Notes under the pieces: model-generated
What the model was told of the DNA's origin: nothing
Database searches by the model: none
Seen by the model: the letters and a program-made list of their open reading frames with translations, nothing else
Translations under genes and position numbers: made by a program
Shown here: one piece after another, positions 10,098-18,737 of the stretch
How the letters are laid out: every line of letters begins with the position of its first letter
Numbering within the stretch: position 1 is the stretch's first letter
Source of the DNA: Sphaerolaimus hirsutus
Taxonomy: Eukaryota; Nematoda; Chromadorea; Monhysterida; Sphaerolaimidae
Direction of reading: 5' to 3'
Assembly (NCBI GenBank): GCA_964036195.1
Contig: OZ038459.1
Span: forward strand, 2,477,206 to 2,541,205
DNA: 64,000 bases

Positions 10098-11537
10098 AAA
10101 CAGCGTCCGGATCAAGTCCGGCAGTCAGTTTTCAAACTTACAACTGACGCCGGATCTCCCGCTATGGGGGGGCCTATAACTCTGTAGTTTGGGGGGAATA
10201 TAGGCGACATCCCCCCTCTACTATATACCCATTGGGGGGGCAGCGGCGACCCCCGATGTGAGGGTCACCGTTTTGGCAAAAAATTTTTTGCGATTTTCGC
10301 TGTCCGCGTCAAGTCCGGCACCCAGTGGATTTCCGCCACTTCGGGTGCCGGACCTCTAGATACGCGGGCACAACGAAGTTGGAACTTGATGGGGATATAG
10401 CTGACATCCCCACCATACTGTACACTGAACTGCGAGTGCCAGCGGTCAGCCGAAAGCGTCACTTACTGCACATAATCAATGTGTCAGCATCATTTCCGCA
10501 CCCATATGCCTTTTTCAAAAAAGTGGGCAATCGACAACTCATTTTACATTATAACAGCACTGTAGCACACCATACCATGCGGTGGAAGACTTTTCTCAGC
10601 ACTGCTTAACAGGAACTCTACACCCGCCCCCTCTAGTATTTACAAACATTACCTTAAATCAAATTTTCCTTTTACACTTGAAAAGTTGGTTTAGGATGCC
10701 CTCTAGGGGAGGGTTTAAGGTGTAAAATGGCGTAAACAACCTTACTCCAAAAATGCCCTACTGAAGAATTTTAATGGGGGTGAATGTCATGACGTCACTT
10801 ATGACATCATCACAGTACTGTAATGATGTCATAAGTGACGTCATTGCATTTACCCCCATAAAAATTCTTCAGTGATGCATTTTTGGAGTAAGGTTGTTTA
10901 CGCCATTTTACACCTTAAACCCTCCCCTAGAGGGCATCCTAAACCAACTTTAAAAGTATTGAACAAAAAATTGATTTACAGTGAATTTTTGGTATGCGAC
11001 TCTAGGGGGGTTGTGGTGTTGTCGTTCTTCGGTGCTGAACAGGACATTCCATTGTATTGCACAGTATGGTATGGTACTGTGGAATTGTAATAATTACTTT
11101 ACCATGCTTTTTATTGTAAATATCTCAAAATATTAAGCTGGCGGAAAACAGAAATGGAAGACAGAAAATCGAGGCGAGCGACACTTTTGGTGGGTCGCTG
11201 ACGCCTACCCAGTAGTGTACAATAGAGGGGGGGTCGGCTTTATCCCTCCCACATTTCAGCTTCACCACGCCCGCGTTTCTGGAGTTACGGCACCCAAAGT
11301 TGTCGAAATCCACTGGGTGCCGGACTTGATGCGGACAGAGAAAATCTCGAAATTTTTTTCTGCATATACAGCGACCGACACTTAGGCGGCTTGCCGGCGC
11401 CCCCGCGTTAGTATATAGTAGGGGGTGGATGTGCGCTACATCCTCCCCAAATTTGACATTAACTCCCACCATAGCGGGAGATACGGCACCAGCGGTAACT
11501 TTGAAAACTGACTGCCGGACCTGATCCGAACGCAGTT
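10098..11537. mobile_element. Long foldback element with inverted arms
   Basis: The left arm (10098-about 10470) is the inverted counterpart of about 11200-11537, with landmarks tccggcagtcagttttcaaa, atctcccgctatgg and ccggcacccagtgga. An independent palindrome (10682-10951) lies inside. The arms carry two related coding-like segments each, but no complete gene. Confidence 0.7.
10682..10951. repeat. Near-perfect 270-bp palindrome
   Basis: aaagttggtttaggatgccc at the left is mirrored at 10941-10951 and inward. Pairing continues to the centre near acagtactgt, including tgacgtcacttatgacatca opposite its complement. It is nested in the 10098-11537 foldback. Confidence 0.9.
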
Positions 11538-11557
11538 TACATATGATCCCTCGCAAC

Positions 11558-12034
11558 TAGGGTGTCAACAAAAACTTTTTGGCGGAAAACGGAAACGGAA
11601 AAAAATTTTAAACTTGCCGGAAAACGGAAACGGAAATTTTTTTTGTACTTGCCGGAAAGCGGAAAACGGAAAAATGAAAGGCCGGAAAGCGGAAACGGAA
11701 AAATTTGCTGCAATTATGCCGGAAACGGAAAAAAACTTGCTGAAATTTTGCCGGAAATGGTTAAAAAATTGCAGAAATTTATCCGAAAATAAAAAAATTT
11801 GCTGAAATCTTACTAGAAATATAAAAAATTCACATAATTATGAACTTTCATGCATGTTTACCAGTTCGGCAACAGACAATTGAGCCGGAAAACAGAAAAA
11901 AAGACAGAAAAACTGAAAATTTAGCCGGAAAACGGAAAATGGGCCGGAAAAACGGAAAAAAAATTTAGCAGCCGGAAAACGGAAACGAGAAAAAATTTGC
12001 CTGCGGAAAGCGGAAACGGAAAGTTGACACCCTA
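11558..12034. mobile_element. hAT-like non-autonomous element, TAGGGTGTCAA ends, word ggaaaacggaaacgg
   Basis: Ends tagggtgtcaac / gttgacaccctа-type (12023-12034), flanked by the exact repeat ctcgcaac (11550-11557 and 12035-12042). The body is a dense array of cggaaaacggaaacgg words at both ends, with a short unique centre. It lies 86 bp from the transmembrane exon. Confidence 0.9.
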
Positions 12035-12120
12035 CTCGCAACCCCCCAATTTTTTAGCGAGCTATACATCCCTACAAAGTAGGGATTATCGATCGATCTA
12101 CGAAAAATCTACCCACTCAC

Positions 12121-12265
12121 CGACTTCCAAGCCCCCAGACTCCGTAATAAAAACTGGCACAGTCGTAGTTGCGACCTGTTTTTCCGGCTCGCCGCCCGTC
12201 AACGCAATGGGCAAAATAATTATCAACAACAGTATGATCAAGATTATCAGCACGCACAGGAGTAT
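12121..12265 (-). CDS. Exon 3: transmembrane segment of the LDL-A protein
   Basis: The acceptor ccccaacag is followed by codons for ILLCVLIILIILLLIIILP, an uninterrupted hydrophobic run long enough to cross the membrane. Then come GGEPEKQVATTTVPVF and a donor GTC-G|GTGAGT. The exon ends in phase 1 and the next exon restores the codon. Placed before all LDL-A exons, it looks like a signal anchor. A 'tagggttcaa' DNA element (12333-12724) lies 67 bp upstream in the intron. Confidence 0.75.
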
Positions 12266-12332
12266 CTGTTGGGGGGGGGGATTTTTGGGGAAATTTTGGA
12301 AAATTGAAAAATGTTTTTTAAGACACCTGGGG

Positions 12333-12724
12333 TAGGGTTCAAGCGGGATCCCGATCCCGATCCCGGATCCCGTGAAATTCCGGGATTTAGCAGTCCCGAT
12401 CCCGATCCCGAAACTTTTCAAATCCCGATCCCGAGAAACTCCAAAGTCCGGGATCCCGATCCCGGAAATTATCAAAAGTGAAAAACGACGTTTTTGCATG
12501 CAAAAATGTGAACGCAAACCCCCAGCTTTTATTTTATGCCACGTTTCTGGCATCCAACAGTGTTTTTAGACCTTTATGAACAACTGTGGATGCCAAAACA
12601 TTGGCCAAAATGTCTATCCCAAGACCCCAATCCCGATCCCGAAAAATGCCAATCCCGATCCCGTGACCCCAATCCCGGCCAATCCCGATCCCGATCCCGA
12701 AAAGTCAATCCCGTTTGAACCCTA
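12333..12724. mobile_element. hAT-like non-autonomous element, TAGGGTTCAAGCGGG ends, word gatcccgatccc
   Basis: Ends tagggttcaagcggga / tcccgtttgaaccctа-type (12709-12724), flanked by the exact repeat acctgggg (12325-12332 and 12725-12732). Same ends as the gggacc elements, but the word is gatcccgatccc. Confidence 0.9.
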
Positions 12725-12732
12725 ACCTGGGG

Positions 12733-14422
12733 TCGGTTTAGGTTTTGTCGAGTTAGAGGAACGGGGATAAGTGAAGTGACAATTTGTCACTTTGGTAAGA
12801 GTTGTTAGTTCACTTCTGTTAGGATTTTTCTCGCGCTGCAATGTCTCGCCATTTGCATAAATTTATCTGTCGCAAAGTCTCGCAAAGTAAATTTAATTTA
12901 TGGCTGTCAACAATGCAGAAATAAATTACACGTTTCTTCGTAATCGAATTGTGAAAATCTGAATTTTCAGGCTAAATTATTTCTGGATCCAGAATAATCA
13001 TTTTCAATAAAACGTCAACAAAAGCTATAGGCCCTACTAATAAAAAAAGCCAACCAAAACCTTTTTCTAAGATAACGTTATTTTAAAAAAACACACGAAA
13101 GGTTTGAAACCACTTATTTATTGTTGTTTTTTTTTGAAAAACCGGAGCGAACAATTTTAGTACCGATTCCAATTTCAGTCTTTTGCAAAAATTTTTGCGC
13201 ACAACGAGGGTTTTTTTAAAGAAAACCCGCATCAGTCGACAACTTTTCTTCCATGCCCAACCCATCCAACCCCAAAAAACCCAGCACCCAAAAAAAACAA
13301 CCTTTGCTCTGGGTTTCGTAAGCCATCCCCAATGGCAGCAACTTCCATCGCCATTGAAACAAGTGGGGTCGCATTTTCGAAAGCATATCCAAGGGCATTT
13401 CCACCAGGGGCCACTCCCAGACCCTGCAAAATGTCCTGTAAAATGTCTAATGTCATGGAAAATGCCTTGCAAAATGGCGAACGATTTTGCCATTTTACAT
13501 AACTTCAGACACTCTGCATGACATTTGACAATTTACATGTCATTTTACAGGGTTTGGGAGTGACACCAGGGCTTAGAGTCCACTGAAATTCCGCTTGCGG
13601 AGTGGCTTACGTGTCTGCTAAAGGGGAAAGGGTGATCAAGGGAGGAAATTAAAAATTTGGTAAGCTTTAGACCCCTTTTTACACCTTTTTTCTGTGACGA
13701 CTCCGACAACATGAAAAAGTTCAATAATTCAAGTAAAAAGTTCCATATTCATTAGATAAAAAGCCAATTATACATACAATCTAGGCGTATATGCATGTCA
13801 AATTGCAGATGAATCGTGCTTGTCGTTCAAGAGTTATAGACGTGTGAAAAAAATTTTGCCATTGTCGGAGCCTGACAGATGGCGACAATGGCAACATTTT
13901 TTCAAACGTCTATAACTGTTGAAGGACAGGCACGATTTATCTGCAACTTGGCACGCATTTACGCCTAGGTGGTATGTATACTTGGCAATTTTATCTAATG
14001 AATATATAACTTTTTACTTGAATTATTGAACTTTTTCATGTTGTCGGAGCCGTCACAGAAAAAAAGGTGTAAAAGGGCCTAAAAGTATAAGCAGCACTTT
14101 GAGATGTTACATAAAATGCCTGGCATTATAAAGCGCCCCCATCCTTCCCGGGCCGGACATAAAATATGCCAAAAATGGCACTTTTGTAAAACGATTTAGT
14201 AGGGACTGAAAAAAATTCAAATTCGCAATTCCAACGGTTAGAACAGTAGAATTATTCAAAGTCAGGAATTATTCAAGGGAGAATTATTGAAGTAAATAGG
14301 TAGATCATCCTCATAAAAAGTTTTTTTGACTTAACAAAGTCAACCGTGAACCAAATGGAATCCATCGGTTCAAATCTGAACCCAAAACAAAGTTATCATA
14401 GCAAACTGTAACACAAATTTAC
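12733..14422. repeat. Intron with foldback elements
   Basis: 13405-13565 is an imperfect hairpin of the gtaaagtg family (ccactcccagaccctg / cagggtttgggagtg). 13664-14092 is a roughly 430-bp foldback whose arms include gacgactccgacaacatgaa and its complement. Around 13300-13420 the minus strand has a coding-like stretch of about 50 codons that I could not tie to the gene. Nothing is recognised in 12733-13080. Confidence 0.55.
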
Positions 14423-14442
14423 TTTGGCTGATGAATAGACAC

Positions 14443-14547
14443 TCTGGGCGGTTCGTTTTTCTCGCGCAGCGCCGTATTATACTGATCGAATTTGGTCATC
14501 CGCGGTCCGTTCGCTGGCTCGGTCATTTCAGCCGGGTTGTAATGTGC
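14443..14547 (-). CDS. Exon 2 of the LDL-A membrane protein gene (cytoplasmic region)
   Basis: The acceptor cccgtcag precedes GCA-CAT-TAC. The exon reads AHYNPAEMTEPANGPR and continues to KNEPPR. Two donors are possible. AGA|GTGTCT at 14443 is in phase 0 and joins the membrane exon directly. AAA|GTAAAT at 14423 is a better consensus, but it leaves two extra bases and would need another, unseen exon before 12265. The ATG at 14526 could be an alternative start. Confidence 0.55.
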
Positions 14548-14870
14548 CTGACGGGTTTTTGTAGTTGTTTTTTATGTGCGAAACAAATGCTGTGATGCAC
14601 AAGTGTTAACTGTCAAGTCAGGTAAAATGTCAAATTTATTTGTATTGTTTTTATCGGTCCTTTGACATTTTTCGTAACTTTTTAAATTTGGCATGACATT
14701 TTACTTTTTGCGGGGACTGGGATTCAATAAGGACGCAACACGTCAGTCAAGCGAATGAGCGCGAAATTTTTAATCGAGTTTTGGACCAGATTTTTGCAAT
14801 CAGCACTGTTCCTTGTGTAAAATCTACTCAATCCGTTGTTGGCACTGAGCCAAAAAAGAGAAAAACGTAC

Positions 14871-14915
14871 CGCGCGACCGAAATCAGCCTGATCATCAGA
14901 GTATAAGTTAGACAT
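14871..14915 (-). CDS. Exon 1 of the LDL-A membrane protein gene (start codon)
   Basis: ATG at 14915-14913 opens a 15-codon exon (MSNLYSDDQADFGRA) ending in the strong donor GCG|GTACGT. It ends in phase 0 and joins the next exon in frame. The sequence is hydrophilic, as expected for the start of a cytoplasmic tail. A 5' untranslated exon further upstream cannot be excluded. Confidence 0.55.
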
Positions 14916-15576
14916 TCTATTTATATTTTATGCGATGAAACGATCCCGTCTGCTATTGAGTCGTCGCGGCGCCGCCGGAAAGTGAAAAAAACCCCGAAAA
15001 TTTACAAAATTAATTTCCTTATTTATTTAATTTTTATTCTCGCGCGGCGTTGTTTCTGGCAAAACGCCGGAAGTTATGTTTGTTTATTTTGCATCCGGCA
15101 AAATCATTAATTATCATTTTATGGATGCAAATTCGCTCGGCGGACTCAACGAAATAGCAAAAAACGCTGAAAATTACATCAATACTTTCAGCCGATTTTA
15201 AATATAAAATTGTAGGCAGGGCTACGAAAATGCTTTTTTTGGATCTTTGCCAAAATAAACAACAAAATTGAATTGGGTGAATGCGCTAAAATATGCAAAC
15301 CGGTTTCTCCTGGAGGATCAAAATATTCAAATTTTCTTGCGCTCTCATGAAGCAATTTGTGTAAAATCCTAAATTAATGTTCAAAAGTTAACGTGATGAA
15401 AATTTGGATTTTTCTATCACTTTCATATTCGAATAGTATTTAGGTATATTAAAATATAGCTACCGTATTACCGTCTATATACACGATATGTCCCCACGAT
15501 GTATCCTATTTTCCCACGTTTTTTACTTGTTTTGGGTATGAGAAAGCGTACTGTTTACTATGAACTTCTTGGAAAT
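14916..15576. other. Upstream region of the LDL-A gene
   Basis: AT-rich DNA with no recognised repeat or gene. A TATA-like tataaata lies about 10 bp before the ATG on the minus strand, too close to be the promoter of this start. Regulatory sites cannot be assigned. Confidence 0.4.
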
Positions 15577-15855
15577 TTCTGACGAAATAATAATCCCCTC
15601 GAATAAGCCCCCCCTCGAAATACCCCCCCCTTCAAAATTTCCACTCTGAAAAAAATAAACCCCCTGGGGGTATTTCGAGGAAATACAGTATTTACATTGC
15701 TACACAAACTACCGTATTTCCTCAAAATACCCCCAGGGGTTTATTTTTCAGAGTGGAAATTTTGAAGCGGGGGGGGGGGGTATTTCGAGGGGAGGGGCTT
15801 ATTTTTCCTCAGTTCCGAAACACCAGGGGGGTAATTCGAGGTAATACGGTGTATC
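15577..15855. repeat. Inverted pair of 'cctcgaaataccccc' elements
   Basis: Two copies in opposite orientation around about 15700, each with the text cctcgaaataccccc, gtttatttttcagagtgg and C/G runs. The family recurs at 23.7, 27.6-28.0, 49.3, 50.0 and 53.5-56.7 kb. Confidence 0.75.
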
Positions 15856-15865
15856 CGGATTCTGT

Positions 15866-16120
15866 CGTTTATTATAGGGTATACTCTGCGAACATGATAC
15901 TCTGCCCTCGCACTCATTTATGTCGCACGTTGGAAGCGTGCCAATGGTGATAAAGCAAGCGATTTTTGTATAAACGATGCAAAAAATCATTGTTGTGAAT
16001 AAGTTTACGTTAGCGTTATAACAGAGATGACTTATTTCAACTTTTTATGGAAATCACATGCGTAAAAATATCGCTGGCACGCTTCCAGCGGGAACCACGC
16101 ATGCAGGGTGTATATGAAGT
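15866..16120. repeat. Dispersed repeat R1, uninterrupted copy
   Basis: Shares gatactctgcc, ttggaagcgtgccaat, ttttatgaaa-like and ggcacgcttccagcgggaac blocks with 17746-17961 plus 22887-22925. It therefore shows the site before insertion of the LTR element. 16121-16805 has no recognised feature. Confidence 0.7.
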
Positions 16121-16805
16121 ACTGTAAATTTTCGTTGATTTGTGTTGTGAAATACGGCTTTTCCATTTGGTATTTTTGTTATCAATTTCATTTGGGCATT
16201 GTTATATTAAATTTTTGGAATGTAAATACTTACATTTCATTTACAATTCTGACGAAAATGGTTTTTAACAATAAACAGTAAACACATTTCATATGGTGAT
16301 AAAATAACAAAAAGCTACCTAGATTCAATGATGTTCCCTGGAAGTAACGATGGCAAAAATTTTGGTTGGCAAAATTGTTTTTAACAATTGACTTTTTTCA
16401 AAAATAGTTTCCGTGTGCCTTGTGGAATACTTTTTAGATTTTCTTGGAATGCTTTTCGGAATTTTCCACAATATTTTCGGATTTTCGAATTTTTCTGGTC
16501 AATTTTCAATACTTGACGGATGTGTGTCAACTGGTCTGTGTCAAACTGTCAACTCAGATTTCGGCTTCACGTGTCGCACAATGCACTTGACATTAAGTTT
16601 TTTTCAACATTGCCGCATCTGCACTTGGAAATCGCCCTTCGACACTGAATTTTTCATGCCTTTTCAAAGCAAATAACTCAAAATTCGAACACACTTTTTA
16701 GTGTTTTTTTTTCTAATGGTGGACTAAATATCAAAAAAAGTTTTGCCATCGTAAGTAGGAAGACATGCGGGAACTCAATTTCTAGACTCGAAGCACCATC
16801 GCATC

Positions 16806-16928
16806 TAGTGGTGGAAAATGGCGCCATTCTAAAATGGGCTCCTGGCGCCACTAAAAAAGGCGCCAAGCGACAGCGGTGCATTTAGTTCCATCAAATGGCG
16901 CCAGCGCCATGGCGCCATTCCATCACTA
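16806..16928. mobile_element. Short hAT-like element, TAGTGATGG ends, word ggcgcc
   Basis: Ends tagtggtggaaaa / ttccatcacta, with ggcgccattc and gcgccaagcg words inside. Flanks atcgcatc and atagcatg match at 6 of 8 bases, so it is an older insertion. Confidence 0.6.
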
Positions 16929-16998
16929 ATAGCATGTAGTGCAATTTTCACTGAAGCAATCTTCGCACGAAATCCTAATTCACTTACGTTCATAATTC

Positions 16999-17584
16999 CA
17001 GAGTTGTTAGAATTACTGAACTTTTTCAAAAGTATATGTAAACGTAAGGTATTTTTTTTACTCACCACAAAGTATAGAAAACGTAAATTACTTTTTTTTT
17101 ACTCGTTCGTACGCGTAAATGTGGGTACTTTTTTGTGAGCGTAGAAACGACTACTTTTCTTCATAGAATGTGTAAAAGTGGGCACTTTTTTATATGTGTA
17201 CATCACAACGTATGTTTTTCTATAAGCAAATGACAGATTATATAGTTTTCAAGGTCTCTTTTTTCTAGGAGATAAAAATCATCGTTCTCCCGACTCGTTT
17301 ACCACATCCATTGTCTTTTTTAAAGGTCAATTTTTAAAGGCACTACCCCCACATATCTAAAATATTCAATGGAACCACTTCTGTAAATACATAGCAGAGT
17401 AGTTATTTTATAAATATGTCCCACATTGAACTTTCATAAATACATTTTCCGTACGCGTACGCTTTGAAAGTGTACGCGTACAAGTGCGTACGGTATTTTT
17501 TTGAAAAGTATATGTAAATGTATTTACCGCGTACTCGCGTACGCGTATTTTTCGAGTAAACATACGTACCTTTTAACAACTCTG
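16999..17584. mobile_element. hAT-like non-autonomous element, CAGAGTTGTTA ends, word gtaaaagtgggtac
   Basis: Ends cagagttgttag / ttaacaactctg, flanked by the exact repeat cataattc (16991-16998 and 17585-17592). The body has gtaaaagtgggtacttttt and acgcgtac words. Partial relatives begin at 24260, 28675, 33466 and 57395. Confidence 0.88.
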
Positions 17585-17745
17585 CATAATTCCCGGTGGA
17601 ATTACAGTCGTCTGACTGGACACGTTACAGTGAAATCTACCATAACCCGTCTGAATAAAGATTGAAGAGGCTTCATTCTTTCGCTTCACATATTGCTTTC
17701 ACTGTGGGTGATTTTGGTGAAGATGTTTCAGGTTACCATATTCAT

Positions 17746-17961
17746 TAAAATATGGTATACTCGGCGTACGTGATACTCTGCCGTCGCACTGATTTATAAC
17801 TCGTGTTGGAAGCGTGCCAATCATTATTAAATCATGCGATTTCCGTAAAAATATGAAAAAAATTCATCGATGTGAATATGTTAATGAATAAGATTAAAAC
17901 AACAAAAATTTTGTCATCTTTTTATGAAACTCGGACGCGTGAACCATCGTTGGCACACTTC
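17746..17961. repeat. Dispersed repeat R1, left part, split by the LTR element
   Basis: Continues at 22887 (cttccagcgggaaccacg). The copy at 15866-16120 keeps the two parts joined. Confidence 0.7.
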
Positions 17962-18464
17962 TGTTACGGCCGCGTAGTTGCGGTCGTTGATATTTACTTG
18001 GTGGGGGTTGATTTGTAGAAGCGGCGGCCCTAATTTCACTCTTTTTAAGTGATCGAGCAAATGCCAGGTAGAAACAAGCCAAGTCCAACTTTCAAATGAC
18101 TTCCGGCGCGTTTATTTAGCGATTTCGGTAGGCATTTTAATAGAAAATCGGGGGCGAAAATAGGTAGATTTGAGGGGAAAATAACGAGTCAAAAATACGA
18201 AAACATTGACTGCCAGCCGATGGAAAAAGTCGGCTGGCGATGGAAAGAAAAGGGGGGCACATCTCAAAAGCCTAAAAAAACACACACAATAGAAAGAGAT
18301 GCCCTTGTGCGCGGGCACTTATTTAGGTCACACGCAAAGTCGCAACGCTACGCGGCGCGTGTGAAACATAAGCGAGGGGGGCATGAAACATGTATTTTGA
18401 ACCTACAGTAAGAATTGAATAAAAATATACCTAAAACAAATGGTGCCGTTACCGCGGCATAACA
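17962..18464 (-). repeat. 3' LTR of the gag-pro element
   Basis: Plus-strand ends tgttacggccgcg and gccgcggcataaca, identical to 22384-22886. On the element strand it contains an AATAAA near 18110-18116 as a likely polyadenylation signal. Confidence 0.9.
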
Positions 18465-18475
18465 GCCCCTCCCAT
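18465..18475 (-). other. Polypurine tract
   Basis: On the minus strand atgggaggggc abuts the 3' LTR, the position where plus-strand DNA synthesis is primed. Confidence 0.6.
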
Positions 18476-18737
18476 GACAACGGTTACACTACCTACAAAA
18501 GAGACACTAGTGGAACTGGAAGTCAGACAAAAGCTTACATAAAGGAGCTACCAAAAAGTCAACCATGTAAAATTCAGTGGAATTCTAAGTTACCCAAATG
18601 GAACAGCAAGCATTCAAATTAAAAGCATAATCCAGATACACAAATGGATCAGATTGCAGTGTAATTATAAAAAAACAATTTGAAAGGTACATTTTCAAAA
18701 TGGACACATGCACACCCTACAATCATGGCGGCACTCT

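Larger units (their letters stand above)
824..14915 (-). other. Gene locus: type II transmembrane protein with LDL-receptor class A repeats (3' end outside window)
   Basis: Gene model assembled by eye from minus-strand exons at 14871-14915, 14443-14547, 12121-12265, 9138-9253, 7732-7767, 7571-7615, 6395-6439, 4432-4645, 3911-4045, 3306-3441, 2854-2975, 2321-2490, 1671-1846 and 824-978. Each boundary is an AG/GT site, and the codon phase agrees across every junction as listed. The protein would have a cytoplasmic N-terminus of about 50 residues, one strongly hydrophobic segment, a Thr/Pro/Glu/Ser-rich stalk and about nine LDL-A modules. Without a cleavable signal before the membrane segment this suggests type II topology. 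No protease or other C-terminal domain is seen before the left edge. LDL-A repeats bind calcium and protein ligands; which ligand is unknown. The 4-12 kb introns are full of DNA transposons. It might be a corin/TMPRSS-like or LRP-like protein, but the family is not decidable here. Confidence 0.75.

Noticed and set aside
13216-13456. Exon of the LDL-A gene (GNALGYAFENATPLVSMAMEVAAIGDG)
   Set aside because: Looks protein-like, but it abuts a hairpin element, has no good acceptor and does not fit the reading phase between exons 2 and 3. Kept only as a remark.
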